This document shows positions 35,761 to 48,330 of a stretch of DNA of 64,000 nt, piece after piece (positions within the stretch are counted from its first letter, which is position 1; the number at the start of each line of letters is the position of its first letter). The DNA is from Triglochin maritima. Its lineage: Eukaryota; Streptophyta; Magnoliopsida; Alismatales; Juncaginaceae. Under the pieces are notes generated by a model, which was given only the letters and a program-made list of their open reading frames with translations, was not told the DNA's origin and did no database searches. A program made the position numbers and the translations under genes. Location of the stretch: positions 22,921,621 through 22,985,620 of the forward strand of contig OY821784.1 in the NCBI GenBank assembly GCA_963682175.1, in the 5' to 3' direction.

Positions 35761-37306
35761 TGATTCGTTTTATATTAACTGCAAGTGCACGGCCGCATTG
35801 AAGCGGTGGCAAATACGGGTCGATCCACAGGGAGGTGTGTTAACTTTTCGTTTGTTCGAAGGCGAGTGGAAGAGAAAGGAGAAAAAGGATTGATTACACT
35901 AAACTACACTACAATGCAAAAAGGAAATGGAAGATAAGCAATCAAACTAAACCCCATATGGGGTAGAAAATAATGTGAATATAAAGATGTGTGTGTGTGT
36001 GTGTTCAATTATGCTCCTCACAACATGTAGTGCATGAAATCATAAAACTAAATCCAACTTTGCCACCGCCTGAAATAAGATAATATCATATCATTAAAAC
36101 ATACAAGACAATAATTGGAATCAAGCTAAATGAACTCATGTATAAAGACTAGACCCTACTATGCCTCCACATGAATTAAGATAACACAATATCATTAAAA
36201 CATACAAGACATTAACCAAGATAAAGGCAACAAGAGTACATACACTACAAATTGTGTTTCCAATATTAATTCCATCCATATCCTCACCTTATCATTCCCC
36301 ATAAAATAGGTCCACTAATCTAAGTATAAGCTAAGCTTCATTCAAAAGCATTAGCATATCAAAGATAAGAGTGAAATCCCATTAGATGGTTATGGAAATC
36401 ATATAAGGCTCAAGGGATTAAGATAACACACATCTAATACACCACATGATCATATCACATATTTCTCCACCCCCAAATGGGGATGGAACTACTCACTAAT
36501 CATTACACTACAACCTATATTAAAATGAAATTAAACTAAGCAAGCAAGGAATATTAAAGAAACTAAAAGGACATAAAACAAAAGAAGCATGCAAGCATAT
36601 GAAAGGAAATTAAGCTAAGAAAGAAACAACATACTAAAGGAAAACATCTACTGTTACTCACTCAATTACAAGTAGCCTCTCTCCACCAGGGTTTTTGCTT
36701 CAAGGCTTTAACTCCTAGTAGAGAGGAAGGCCACCAAGAGAGAGATGGGGTACAAGAGAGGACGGAGAGTTCTATTTAAAGCCATAGAAAAAGGTAATCC
36801 GAGACAATCGCCCGGTATGGGACTAAACCAATACCAACAATAGCCTAAACACACACTAATACATGTCTCCGCGAAGTCTTAGCGGATCCGGAGCGATCCG
36901 GACTGCCAATTGGAGGTCCCAGACTGCTAATTGGCGGTCTATTGGTTCTGGATCCGTCTGGAATTTGTTGTGGGCTTTTCTGGATGTCTTTGTTGGTCTT
37001 TGATGCAAATACTTCGTTTATTGGAGCTCCGACCCGAATCGAATTGCCAAAATACTCCCCATGATGGTGTGGAGTTTTCTGTTTTGCTCTTTGATCCTTC
37101 GGTCTTACGTTCAGGTCCTTCGCCCTTGCATCTTAGTCCTCGAGTCTTAACTCAGTCTTTTTTCCTGTCTTTTAGGTACTTTCATGCCTCTTCTCATCAA
37201 ACATCTTTATTTCTGAAATTCCAACATAAAACTCGTCACGTAGCACTGGTTAGGTGTAAGATAATGGATATAAGATAGAAATATAAGCATGAAATGATGT
37301 CAATCA
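35761..37306 (-). repeat. 5' LTR of Athila-like element
   Basis: 1546 bp. It holds the perfect-spaced AGACTGCTAATTGGCGGTCT at 36921-36940 and a GT microsatellite near 35988-36003. The same LTR recurs at 61325-62875 with few changes. Confidence 0.9.
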
Positions 37307-37440
37307 TTTATCTATGAATTACTTCCAATTACTAATGTATTTGCAAAATATAGGCAAAATGTTGGTTTTGTTGAATTTCTAACTGTAATGGAGGCTAAGT
37401 TTAATAAATATTGTAATCCTCCTCAATTTAGTTTTTGTTT

Positions 37441-37805
37441 AGCCAAAGTAGAGAAGTCAAATGTTACATAAGGCCAATCACTGTACATGTTCTTTTGAAG
37501 GCCAAAAATTTAATATATTTTAATATATTTCCATCATTTCCCCTAAAATACCCTCACCCCCATCACCACAATCTCACATCCAAAACAAATCCACTAAATC
37601 TTCCTCATTCCTACACCAAATCCCAAACATTCCAACCTATTGACGAGCCTGCCCCTCAGACCACCATTCTCGCTCGCTTCGACCGAATGACCCAACTCGT
37701 TTGGTGAAAACAAGGCCGCTCATTTGGTGAAAAGAAGACAGTCCGTTTTGGGAAAACGACCCAGCTCGTTGATGCATCCCATGCGAGACTGGTGTCTCCC
37801 GTGCA
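37441..37805. other. Downstream hAT flank with ACCCAACTCGTTTGG motifs
   Basis: AT-rich part, then 37665-37780 with degenerate repeats of ACCCAACTCGTTTGGTGAAAA. Homology with copy 2 (63010-63375) ends at TCTCCCGTGCAA, near 37805, which marks the right border of the duplicated segment. Confidence 0.6.
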
Positions 37806-39290
37806 AAGGTAAGCATGGGAGGTGTCCAAATGTTATGGCAAAAATCCATCAAAACAAAGTTTCTTCAATCAAGCAAGCAAACACAAATACAAACACATAA
37901 CTAGCATGTAGCATATTCAACAGGAATTTTTAGTCAATAAACATGAGAAAACTAAGCATGTGAAGTGTTTAAATCTTATGACAAAACCCATCAAAATTCC
38001 CCAACATGTTGATGATTAAAAATACTCCCAATGAACATACAAAACATGTAAGTCTACACAATCAAAAATTCATCAAACATTCATACTTCACAATATATAT
38101 GAACATCATCTCCACCCCCCCCCCAAAGGGGATGGATCTACTCACTACACATTATTCTAGCAATTAAACTAAAGAAGAAAGGAGACATTCTAACTAATTT
38201 AGCGTAAGATTAAATAAATAAGACTAATCTAAGCATGCATAAAAAAAACAACATGAGAACAAAACAATGAAAAATTATTTTATTAAATGACTCACATTAC
38301 TAGTAGCATTCTTCTCCAACATGAGTTTTTGCTCCAAGGCTTACTCCAAGTAGAGAGAATGCCACCAAGCAATGGGTGAATACAAAAGGAGGAGGAGTTC
38401 TATTTATAGCCATAGAAAAAGATAATCGGGGACAATCCCCCGATGTGGGACTAATAAAACCTTCCCATAATACACATAAACACATAACCCATGTCCTGGA
38501 GAAACTGGGTCGGATTTGGAGACAAACGGACCACTAATTGGCGGTCACTTTTTCCCAGATCCGACCCATTTTCGGATAGGTTCTTTATTTCTTCAATTCT
38601 TCACATGGGTGCACTCGGATCGGTTATAGGAGTGTCGGCCCGAATCTAATTACTAGAATACTCCTCATGATGGTGTGGAGTTTCTTCATTTTCTCATTGG
38701 TCCTTTGGGGTTACATTCGGGTCCTTCTGCCTTGCATCTTAGTCCCCAAGTCTCACAACTTAGTCCTTTTTCTTGCCTTTAGGTTCTTTTATGCCTCTAC
38801 TCCTCGATCTTCTTTATTCCTGAAACTCAAACATAAAACTCGTTACGTAGCATTGTTTAGGTGAAAGATAATGGATATAGGACACAAATATATGCATGAT
38901 ATGATGTCAATCAATATATGATTAAAGAAATAAGACTAAGCTAAGCATGCATAAAAAAAGAAACAACATGAGAACAAAACAATGAAAAATTATTTTATTA
39001 AATGACTCACATTACTAGTAGTATTCTTCTCCAATTCGAGTTTTTTCCCCAAGGCTTACTCCAAGTAGAGAGAATACCACCAAACAATGGGTGAATACAA
39101 AAGGAGGAGGAGTTCTATTTATAGCCATAAAAAAAGATAATTGGGGACAATCCCCCGATGTGGGACTAATAAAACCTTCCCATAATACACATAAACACAT
39201 AACCCATGTCGTGGAGAAACTGGGTCGGATTTGGAGACAAATGAACCACTAATTGGCGGTCATTTTTCCCAGATCCGACCCATTTTGAAT
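37806..39290 (-). mobile_element. Athila-related LTR fragments (two overlapping pieces)
   Basis: 37806-38913 ends GATGTCAATCA like the Athila LTR. It shares its layout (CTAGTAG...GAGTTTTTGCTCC, TATTTATAGCCATAG, CTAATTGGCGGTC near 38532) at lower similarity, so it belongs to a sister family. 38920-39290 repeats 38208-38580 nearly base for base and stops at GACCCATTTT, so it is a second partial LTR. No internal region lies between them. It is non-coding. Confidence 0.7.
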
Positions 39291-39468
39291 CCGACGCTGG
39301 AATCTAGTCGCACCGTATTCAGTTCCACATACAACCCCTTCACTTCCGGTGGAAGTTTAGTTCCAAGAAATACCACTTCCTTCAGAACCAACTATTTTTC
39401 AACATCATACATCTGTTTCCCTTTAATTAACTCAGATCGCAACTCCAAATTTTTTTCCATTATCTTGG
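39291..39468. other. Unassigned 180 bp
   Basis: A minus-strand frame with one stop reads GLYVELNTVRLDSSVGFK and similar, but I cannot match it to a family. It could be an eroded exon or chance. Confidence 0.25.
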
Positions 39469-41251
39469 TGTAACATCCTCAAAAGTGGAAGAAATTTATA
39501 TTTTTAATAAAACACAACATGAGGATATTACAGAAGAAAACAGGCAACTGGTGCACCAACATATATACAATATATATATATATATATGAGAGTTTCAAGA
39601 GTGTGATTACAACAAAAGATAAGGAAAATATACATGTAATCACTAGGACCTCAAAAACAGGAAAAGCAGGATCCAGCTCCGAACACGCTCCTCCTAAGTC
39701 ACCACCTCCTAGCGCCGCTCACGGCATGAAACAAAACATGACTATGCTTGGGTTTCCCATAAGGAAACCCCGTATGCCAAACTCCTATCACAATAAATGG
39801 ACTAGACAACAAAAGCATGTATGTTAAGAAATGCAGTAAACAAACATCGTCACACTAGGCCTTCGAGAACTCTCTCCCTACCACAGCGGACACAAGCAGG
39901 GACGGGTCTCGTGGGTCCTCTAGCCCATCCCTCACACGTGCCCCAGGCACCATAACCAGAAACATCCTCGGCTACAACACAACGCTGTATCATTATGAGG
40001 TCAGCACTGTCCGTACCGTTAACCCTCCAGGGTCGGGGACCAATTGCCTTCACAGCTGATCTGGTGAACCACTATCAGGCCGGCAATATATGTACCGTTG
40101 CCCCTTCAGGGTCGTAGACCCGTTGCCCTTGAGTTGGCTCCACACACCCACGAACAACTCTTAGGTCAGCAATGTTTGTACCATTGCCCCAAAAAGGCCG
40201 GAGACCCGTTGTCCTTGAGCCAGCTCCACAACACCAAAACCACACAAAACTGCACCACCACGGTCGAACAAAACCACCAAACCGGTAGACCGAACCTTCT
40301 CCATAGGACTGGTCCAACCGAAAAACTCGTCAACCGGTCGAACGACAAAGGGGACCCGTTCGACCGAATTCCACCAGTAAAACTCTTGTAGTAATAAAAA
40401 GCACAACCGGTCGAACCACACGCGATCACCGGTCGACCGAAAATGGGCAGTAAAATCGAAATCAAAACATAGTTCTCCGGTCGACCGAACCATCATGTGG
40501 TCGGATGAACAATAAGTTATTATAATTCGTCGGTCGAACGAGGTCTTAAGGTGGTCGACCGTTTTGTAGTCTACACCCCCAACGGACTTAAAATTGTGTT
40601 TCGGTCAACTAGCAAAGCGGTCCTGTTCGACCGAAACCCACTAGTAACGCCCTCTCTTCGCTTAACATGCACCACCGGTCGACCACCCAAGGGTATCATT
40701 CGACCGGTGCGAGAGACAACGCCAAAATTACACTACAACCGGTCGACCGAACCAAGCTACCGATAGACTGTTACAGTGCAAAAACTGTTGCACCGGTCCG
40801 ACGAGCCATCCAACCTACCGTTGACCACTCCAACACTCACGAAAGCATAAGTGAGTATCAAAGTAAAGCTTGACATACCTTGAACGTTTGAAGAAGCCTT
40901 TGAAGACCCAACAGCGAGCTTTTCCCTCACGAACCCAAACTCCGGCAAAATCAAATCGAGCAACGATCAACTCAACTTCGGCAACGCGCCCCCACTCCGT
41001 GCGATCTTGTCCCGGTCTCACCGAAGCTCTCAGAATCCTTCTCAAAGGTCTGGAGAGAGAGAGAGAGAGAGTGTGTGGGAGTTGAGAAACGAGTGAGAGA
41101 GAGAATGAGAGGGAGAGAGAAACCAACCTTTATATACAAAATTCTCCATTCAATCTCAACCATCCATCTCACCAACTCTTAAACCTCCCTAAACAGCCCC
41201 TAATCAAGTCCAAAACATGATTAGTGCAAAGCAAGGATTTGGCATATTACA
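39469..41251 (-). repeat. Left LTR of gypsy family G2
   Basis: 1.78 kb. It carries CGGTCGACCG at 40430, 40478 and 40740 with many one-arm variants, about three 80-bp imperfect repeats with GTACCRTTGCCCC (39995-40215), and a GA-rich run near 41055-41120. Confidence 0.85.
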
Positions 41252-42487
41252 ATCCACCATCGTAAAAAAGAATTTCGTCCACGAAATTAGAACCAAAACT
41301 CACCAAACAATTCTGGGAACTTCTTCCGGACCTCTTCCTCAATTTCCCAAGTAGACTCTCGCTCACTATGGTGCTGGCACCTGACCTTCACCATCGGAAT
41401 GGTCCTTCTCCTGAGCTGGTGCTCCATCCGATCCACGGTCTCCATAGGTCTCTCCTCGAGAGACAAATCCTGTTGGATCTCCGGAACCTCTAACTGAATT
41501 ACGTGAGAAGGATCTGCTACGTACGTCCTCAGCATAGAAACGTGGATGACGTCATGAAGACCCGAAAACTGCGGCGGCAGCGCAATCCTGTAGGCAACCT
41601 CTCCGATCCGATTGAGAATCTCAAACGGCCCGACGTATCTCAGACTGAGCTTCCCCCTCTTCCCGAACCTTCAAGAAAACGTGATCGCCAACCTTAAAAT
41701 CAGTCCACGCCTACTCCTATCCGTGTAGCTCTTCTGTCTACTCTAAGATGTCGCTAATCTCTACCTGATCACATCAACTTTTTCAGCATACATCTGCACA
41801 ATCTTAGGCCCGATCAGCTGTCTCTCACCTACATCACTCCAGCACACTGGTGATCTGCAAGGTCTCCCGTACAAAGCCTCGTACGGTGCCATTACAATAA
41901 TCGAATGGTGACTGTTATTGTAGGCGAACTCTATCAACGGTAAATGCTCATCCTAGTGCCCTGCCCAATCCAGAGCACATGCTCTCAGCATATCTTCTAG
42001 AGTCTGGATCGTCCTCTCAGACAGCCTAGCCAGGTCCTACAAAGGTAATGTGGTCCAGATTGCCAGGAAATGCGATGACTTGGTCAGTCGATCAACTATC
42101 ACCCAAATCGTGTCGTGAGATCTCCTCGTCCTCGGCAACCCGGTGACGAAATCCATCGTCACATGCTCCCACTTCCATTCTGGTAGATCTATCCTTTGCA
42201 TCGGTCCCTCATGGCTCTAGTGCTTAATCTTCACCTGTTGACAAACCAGACATTTATCAACAAACTCTGATATCTCAGTCTTTGTCACCTTCCACTAGAA
42301 ATTCCTCTGAAGATCCTTATACATCTCCATGTTGCCTGGGTGGATGGAATAACGGGATCTGTGTGCCTCCTCCAAGATTTCTTTCTTCAGACCTTCCCCC
42401 TTCGGTACCCAGACACGACCTCTGAATCTCAGACCTCCGTCAACTCCTACACTGAAATCTGATCCATCTATGGCAACCAAATGCAAC
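41252..42487 (-). pseudogene. Gypsy G2 integrase and chromodomain-like tail, decayed
   Basis: 41535-41287 encodes the C-terminal tail (DLSLEERPMETVDRMEHQLRR, TIPMVKVRCQHHSERESTWE). Upstream, 41700-42487 is integrase with many stops, ending with the zinc region [15 protein letters not shown]...KDLQRNF (42400-42300). It aligns with element B integrase but is more eroded. Chromodomain-like tails are thought to steer integration to chromatin in this clade (family knowledge). Confidence 0.8.
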
Positions 42488-43123
42488 AACCCCGGCAAAG
42501 GGGTCCCGTTCGACCGAAACCCACCAGTAACGCCCTCTCTTCGCTTAACATGCACCACCGGTCGACCACCCAAGGGTATCGTTCGACCAGTGAGAGAGAT
42601 AACGCCAAAATTACACTACAACCGGTTTACCGAACCAAGATACTGGTCGGCCGTTACAGTGCAGAAATTGCTGCACAGGTCCGACGAGCCATCCGGCCTA
42701 CCGTCGACCCCTCCAACACTCACGAATGCATAAGTGAGTATCAAAGTAAAGCTTGACATACCTTGAAGTCTTGAAGAAGCCTTTGAAGACCCAGCAGGGA
42801 GCTTTTCCCTCACGAACCCAAACTCCGGCAAAATCCAATCGAGCGACGATCAACTCAACTCCGGCAACGTGCTCCCACTCCGCACGATCTTCTCCCGGTC
42901 TCACTGAAGCTCTCGGAATCCTTCTCAAAGGTCTGGAGAGAGAGAGTGTGGGAGTTGAGAAACGAGTGAGAGAGAGAATGAGAGGGAGAGAGAAACCAAC
43001 CTTTATATATAAAATTCTCCATTCAATCTCAGCCATCCACCTCACCAACTCTTAAACCTCCCTAAACAGCCATAATCAAGTCCAAAACATGATTAGTGCA
43101 AAGCAAGGATTTAGGATGTTACA
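42488..43123 (-). repeat. Right LTR fragment of gypsy G2
   Basis: Matches 40610-41251 (TTCGACCGAAACCCACYAGTA through the GA-rich run to the terminal TTACA). The remaining two thirds of the LTR are missing at 42487. Confidence 0.85.
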
Positions 43124-43325
43124 CTTGAATTACGGACATCGATCTATAAACCCTCCTGGCAGGAATATCCATGCCAGCAAGGATTACGGGCATGAGGGTT
43201 TATTCAGTAGGACAGCAAGGATTTAGGATTTAGGAATCCATGCCAGTACTGAATATTATTCAGTACCTGAATTACGGGCAGGAGGGTTTATTCAGTAGGA
43301 CAACAAGGATTTAGGATATTACCAC
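43124..43325. repeat. Duplicated ATTACGGGCAGGAGGG block
   Basis: A ~45-bp block (GAGGGTTTATTCAGTAGGAC then CAAGGATTTAGGAT) occurs at about 43195-43235 and 43278-43320. Its CAAGGATTTAGGAT resembles the end of the neighbouring LTR, so it may derive from it. No gene. Confidence 0.55.
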
Positions 43326-45780
43326 CTGTTAGGCCACAGCAGGGACAGCGCACTGGCAGAGTTTACACCATCCAGGCAGAGGAGGCTCGTGATGGAGGCG
43401 CTATTGTGTAAGGTACACTTCTTGTCGCTGGTTCGGTAGCTAGGGTGCTCTTTGATTGTGGCGCGACACACTCGTTCATCTCAGAGCGATTTGCGGGAGT
43501 GTTGGGCTGTACCCTTGCGATGTTGACTGCCACTTTGGAGGTCAGCACACCCCTGGGTATGGTGGGCACTGTGGGGAGATTTGTCCCCGGCGCCACGGTT
43601 GTTTCGGGAGATCAGGAGTTTCCGGCAGACCTGGTTTTGCTACCGATGGAGGACTTTGATGTCATACTTGGGATGGATTGGCTGTCCCAATATGATGTTC
43701 GAGTCTTGTGCCGAGAGAAGAAGATTTTGATCCCGAGGAAGGGTTTGCCTGATATTCTGATCAGAGGGATCAGAAGCAGAGGAGGTCGCATCATTGTTTC
43801 TGCCGTGAGAGCTCAGAGGCTGTTACAGCAGGGTTGTGCAGCATTTTTAGCGACACTTGTGGTTGCGGAGGCAGAGTCTCAGAGGCTAGAGGACATTGAG
43901 GTGGTGCAGGAGTTCGCGGATATTTTTCCAGCGGAGATTCCGGGTTTACCACCACACCGGGAGTTGGAGTTCGGCATAGAGTTGGTAGCTGGCACTACAC
44001 CCCAGTCGAAGGATCCATACCGGATGGCACCTGCTGAGTTGACAGAGTTGAAGAAGCAGTTGTAGGAGTTGATGGACTCTAGATTTATCAGGCCGAGTGC
44101 CTCTCCTTGGGGTGCACCAGTTTTGTTTGTGAAGAAGAAGGACGGATCCTTGAGGATGTGCATAGACTACAGGATGCTGAACCAGGTGACAGTGAAGAAT
44201 AGGTATCCCTTACCTAGGATCGAGGACCTCTTTGACCAGCTGCAGTCAGCGAAGGTTTTCTCGAAGATTGACCTGCGTTCAGGATATCACCAGTTGAGGA
44301 TCCGAGATGACGACATCCAGAAGACAGCTTTCAGGACGAGATATGGACACTATGAGTTCTTGGTAATGCCATTTGGATTGACGAATGCTCCGGCAGCGTT
44401 CATGGATCTGATGCACCGGACATTCAGATAGTATATTGATATATTTGTGATTGTCTTCGTGGATGACATTTTGATCTATTCACCAGATGTGGAGCAGCAC
44501 AGAGAGCATCTGAGGATTGTACTCAACATCTTGAGGGCTCAGCAGTTATATGCTAAGTTCTCAAAGTGCGAGTTTTGGTTGGACAGAGTGGCATTCCTCG
44601 GACACATTGTATCGGCAGAGGGGATATCAGTGGATCCGGCGAAGGTAGAGGCAGTGACACAGTGGAGGACCCCTACGAGCGTGACGGAGATTAGGAGCTT
44701 TGTTGGACTGACGGGTTATTACCGTCGCTTCATCAAAGACTTCTCGAGATTGACAGCACCACTGACGGCTCTGACACAGAAGGGAGTCACCTTTGTATGG
44801 TCACAGAAGTGCGAGCACAGCTTTCAGGAGCTGAAGAGACTGTTGACCACAACACCAGTATTGTCATTGCCGAGTGGCACGGGTGGATTCGTGATTTATA
44901 GCGACGCTTCAGGTGTTGGCTTAGGATGTGTACTTATGCAGCACGGGAGGGTGATCGCGTACGCATCCAGACAGTTGAAGGTCCATGAGAGGAATTACCC
45001 GACGCATGATTTGGAGTTAGCAGCAGTGGTTCATGCACTGAAGACCTGAAGACACTATCTTTATGGCGAGCAGTTTGAGGTGTTTACAGATCATCCGAGT
45101 CTGAAGTACCTGTTCTCACAGAAGGAGCTGAACATGAGGCAGCGCAGATGGCTTGAGTTCATTAAGGACTATGATTTTACTATCTCTTACCATCCGAGGA
45201 AGGAGAACACAGTTGCAGACGCTTTGAGCCGGAAGGTGGAGGTATCAGTAGCAGGCCTATGCATTCAGGAGTGGCGACTACTGGATTCTTTAGCAGAGTG
45301 GAGACCATTTGCAGATAGCTCTGAGGGTGCAGTGATTGCAGGATTGAGAGTAGAGCCTCAGACAGTATCAGCATTGATTCATGCTCAGACTACAGATGAG
45401 GAGTTTAGCAGTTTGTTACAGTTAGCTGCTAGAGATGAGTCAGACTTCAGAGTTGGAGTTGATGGAGGTCTGAGATTCAGAGACCGTATCTGGGTGCCGA
45501 AGACAGATGACCTAAGACATGATATCATGGAGGAGGCACACAGATCGAGATATTCCATTCATCCAGGGAGCACCAAGATGTACAAAGATCTGCAGCGGAA
45601 CTTCTGGTGGCGAGGTATGAAGAAGGACGTTGCAGACTTTGTGTCGAGTTGTTTGGTCTGTCAGCAGGTGAAGATCGAGCATCAGAGACCAGCAGGGCAG
45701 ATGCAGAGGATTGAGTTGCCCGAGTGGAAGTGGGAGAACGTGACGATGGATTTTGTTATGGGGCTGCCGAAGACACGGAG
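43321..45780 (+). pseudogene. Gypsy gag-pol fragment (PR-RT-RH-IN), plus strand
   Basis: Starts in the tail of gag (GQRTGRVYTIQAEE). Then come protease ([18 protein letters not shown]; 43445-44065), RT ([25 protein letters not shown]; 44069-45049), RNase H ([10 protein letters not shown]) and integrase zinc and core start ([14 protein letters not shown]). Three in-frame stops are seen: TAG at 44063, TAG at 44429 and TGA at 45047. No LTR is present on either side. The right end is fused directly to GH31 exon 4 at 45780/45781. It is a diverged relative of elements A and B, in the opposite orientation. Confidence 0.88.
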
Positions 45781-45951
45781 AGATGTCTATCTCTTGAAAC
45801 CAGAAGTCTGAGGCATTCAGGTGGAGAAAGTCTGGGAAATAGACTGGTCCGGGCCAGACTTCACCGAGGTAATTTTTGCCCTCACGTTTGATGAAAATAT
45901 CTGCTTGGAGTCCTCGTTGATAAGTCTGGTATGTATTATTCACTGTGATTC
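45781..45951 (-). pseudogene. GH31 exon 4 fragment, copy 2
   Basis: Encodes [20 protein letters not shown] through [12 protein letters not shown], then runs into integrase of the gypsy fragment. The part with the catalytic Asp residues is gone. Confidence 0.88.
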
Positions 45952-46321
45952 CTGCATGACACGGTTTATGAGCATAAACAAAACAAACATGTCTCATGAT
46001 ATCACCGTGAATCCTTTTCCTATCGAAACAACAAGTTTAGTGTTTGATTTGTTTAAAACGATAATATGTCTAACATAATTAATATCCCGAAACTAGTTTA
46101 AAATATCACTTGTACCTTCTAACTTACAGAAAAAAATAGAATATCTTCAATCTAATAAAAATTCAATCTCCCTAGTGCTTAGCAAGACATGAAAACAGTG
46201 AACAAACTGTTTAAATCCGATTCATTTGAGACTGAAATTATGAAAATTCAAGGCTATTGGTATATGTTTAACTAGTTTTAATGATATTAATGCAACTAAT
46301 CCTACTGTATATTAGCATAAC

Positions 46322-46552
46322 CTGGATCCAGTATGATGACGTATTTCTGCCCATTCCTGTGAAGTCGTTCAATGAATTTCTTCATCTCCTCTGCTGGATA
46401 ATTGATCGGATCAAGCGTGAAGTCCTTCAAACCATCCATGGAATCAATATCGCTCCACATCACCTCAAGTGGTATTTGAGCTCTTGCATACTTGTTGACA
46501 ACGTCTTCCAGCTCGAATACACTTTTGTATCCATATTTGCACTGGTGAAACC
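46322..46552 (-). pseudogene. GH31 exon 3, copy 2, without stop
   Basis: 231 bp, open: [29 protein letters not shown] and [21 protein letters not shown]. Borders are the same as in copy 1. Confidence 0.9.
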
Positions 46553-46791
46553 CTGAACGGAAACCCATCAATGGTTAATTTCTTAAATATCTCAACATAA
46601 CTCAAAATATCATGAAAGTTGAGTTTAGACGCCTCCCATTCACTATGAGACTAATTTTAAGACTAATTTTAGATTCGAAGCTTTTAGAGTGATCTAACAT
46701 GAAGTTGGATGTATACTCTATACATACATACATACATACATAAATACATACATACATACACATACCCACACAGAGATATATACATATATAT

Positions 46792-47519
46792 GGGTAAAAT
46801 GGAGTTGTGGCTTTCAAATAGTCATCTTGGTTGTGGGTGTTCGATATGTGTCATTGGATAAAAAGTGAATGGTTTGGATTGTGTGGTGATCTTAAGAAAG
46901 AAAAATAAACTCACTATAAACTATGAATATTTTTTTACTTTTCACCTACCCTTCCATTCCGGGAGTAATAGTAACTCAAATCCTAAACCAAACCCTAATC
47001 ATCATTAATCACTAGACAAGTCAGGACAAATCTGGATAGAAGTCTGGACGAATTTGGACGGAGTTCACAAATATGGACGAAGTCTAGACCCATCTGGACG
47101 AAAGTCTGGACGAAGTCTGGACAAATCCAAACTTGTCCAGACTTCTATCCAAGTCTTGTCAATATTTGTCCAGAAACTCCGTCCAGAAACTTCGTCCAGA
47201 TCTCATCCAGACTTCTGTCCAGATTTGTCCACACTTCGTCCAGACTTATCCACACTTCCTTCAGACTTGTCCAGATTGTCCAGTGATGATTAGTGATCGG
47301 AGTGGTGATTAGTGATGAGTTAGGACTTGGTTTAGGATTTGGGTTATTATTACTCCCGGAAGAGAATGATAGGTGAAAAGTAAAAAGAACCTCCATAGTT
47401 TGTAGTGAGTTCACTTTTCTTTTTTAAGATCACCACACAATCCAAATCATTCATTTTTTATCCAACGGCACAACCCACAGCCAAGATCGTTGTTTGAAAG
47501 CCACAACAACATTGCACCC
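46792..47519. mobile_element. Foldback element, copy 2
   Basis: Same inverted arms and GTCCAGACTT array as 17020-17770, with about 23 fewer bases including one lost array unit near 47270. It was present before the duplication. A CATA microsatellite lies at about 46722-46770. Confidence 0.8.
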
Positions 47520-48330
47520 TATATGCATATACATATATATTATATCGGAAATGAGAACAAAATGGTGTTATTGGAAGTTGTCAACTCATGAGGTATTTAA
47601 GAAAATATTAAGAACTAGTGGATGTAGGTAATTTTTTGAGTTATGAGGTGCGTAAGAATTTATTGCTGATATATGGTTCCAGTTAAGGGTATTAGTTTTA
47701 ACTTAAGCCCATTAGTTACGCCAATTTCGGCAATGTTGGAATTTTGACTTAGGCTTGCGTCGACCTAAAACGATAGCAATCTTTACCATAAATTTAGGTT
47801 AGTCAGATAACAACCAAACTTTGCACAACTCGTTAAGAATTCATTATTTCAAATAATTATTTATATGCATAATTGAAAGTACAAAAAGATAAAATGAAGA
47901 GAAAATTTTGCATTCTATAATATTTGTTCATAAGAACTTCCTAAATATTATGTTTTAAAGTATTCAAAAGAAGTATTTCATGTCCATGCTAAATGACAGG
48001 ACTCGGCTGGAATGTGATAAACTTAATCGATATAAATTTAGCACTAAGTCGAGCTAATAATCTTGTCTTAGCGAGTCCAGTAAAAGTTCAATCTTATTTA
48101 AGGAATTATATATTTTTTTAGTTAATTCTGCACATCTAACTCATGATAACGGTATTCAATCTCTAATTAAAACTAATTCAAAATTACACATCTACCAACA
48201 AAATTGGTGTAAGCCAAAGTCAAATTTTAACAAACCCGGTCAGAGTTCTTCAAAAAGCTCGATTGAATTCGTCGAGAACCTTATATCCATTCCTTGACAA
48301 AGAAGGCAAATATAATATATGCAGACTCAC

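Larger units (their letters stand above)
28522..37306 (-). mobile_element. Athila-like Ty3/gypsy element without RT/integrase
   Basis: LTRs at 28526-30050 and 35761-37306 (TGATTCG...GTCAATCA) enclose a 5.7 kb internal region. Flanking TTTAT at 28517-28521 and 37307-37311 is the likely target duplication, if the element is counted from 28522 (TAATTGATTCG). The minus-strand primer site TGGCGCCGTTGCCGGGGA sits by the right LTR, and GGTGTGGGGG, the polypurine tract, by the left one. Gag and protease remains are present; RT, RNase H and integrase are absent, so it depended on a helper element. It sits inside the hAT transposase gene. A shortened second copy is at 60111-62875. Confidence 0.88.
27271..37440 (+). 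pseudogene. hAT transposase pseudogene (RICESLEEPER-type), split by Athila-like element
   Basis: BED zinc finger CKHCGKVYL...GHLGRH near 27470-27535 is interrupted by a TGA after KSSR. Later frames hold TSDICTG...LDDSW (first catalytic Asp region, ~27850-27935), IAFDNATNN (second Asp, ~28045-28075), the SHRWNSTYEML signature (~28315-28345), and the chain up to SGQYYPHLTYLLI before 28522. The reading resumes at 37312 with ELLPITNVFAKYRQN and MEAKFNKY, then fades; the C-terminal hATC dimerisation domain is absent. A partial duplication (CHTLNLVVHIRYVCHTLNLVV) lies near 28103-28165. Stops and frameshifts make it non-functional. hAT transposases cut and paste their own elements. Confidence 0.85.
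39469..43123 (-). mobile_element. Deleted Ty3/gypsy element, family G2
   Basis: A full left LTR (39469-41251, TGTAACATCC...ATATTACA) is followed by integrase and chromodomain-like remains (41252-42487) and then by the terminal third of a second LTR (42488-43123). The flanks CTTGG (39464-39468) and CTTGA (43124-43128) agree at four of five bases. Gag, protease, RT, RNase H and most of the 5' LTR were removed in one deletion near 42487. The same family left the solo LTRs at 21087 and 57875. Confidence 0.85.

Noticed and set aside
39291..39468. Possible GH31 C-terminal exon on the minus strand
   Set aside because: A faint resemblance to the C-terminal beta domain only. One stop, no splice support, and outside the gene order, so not called.
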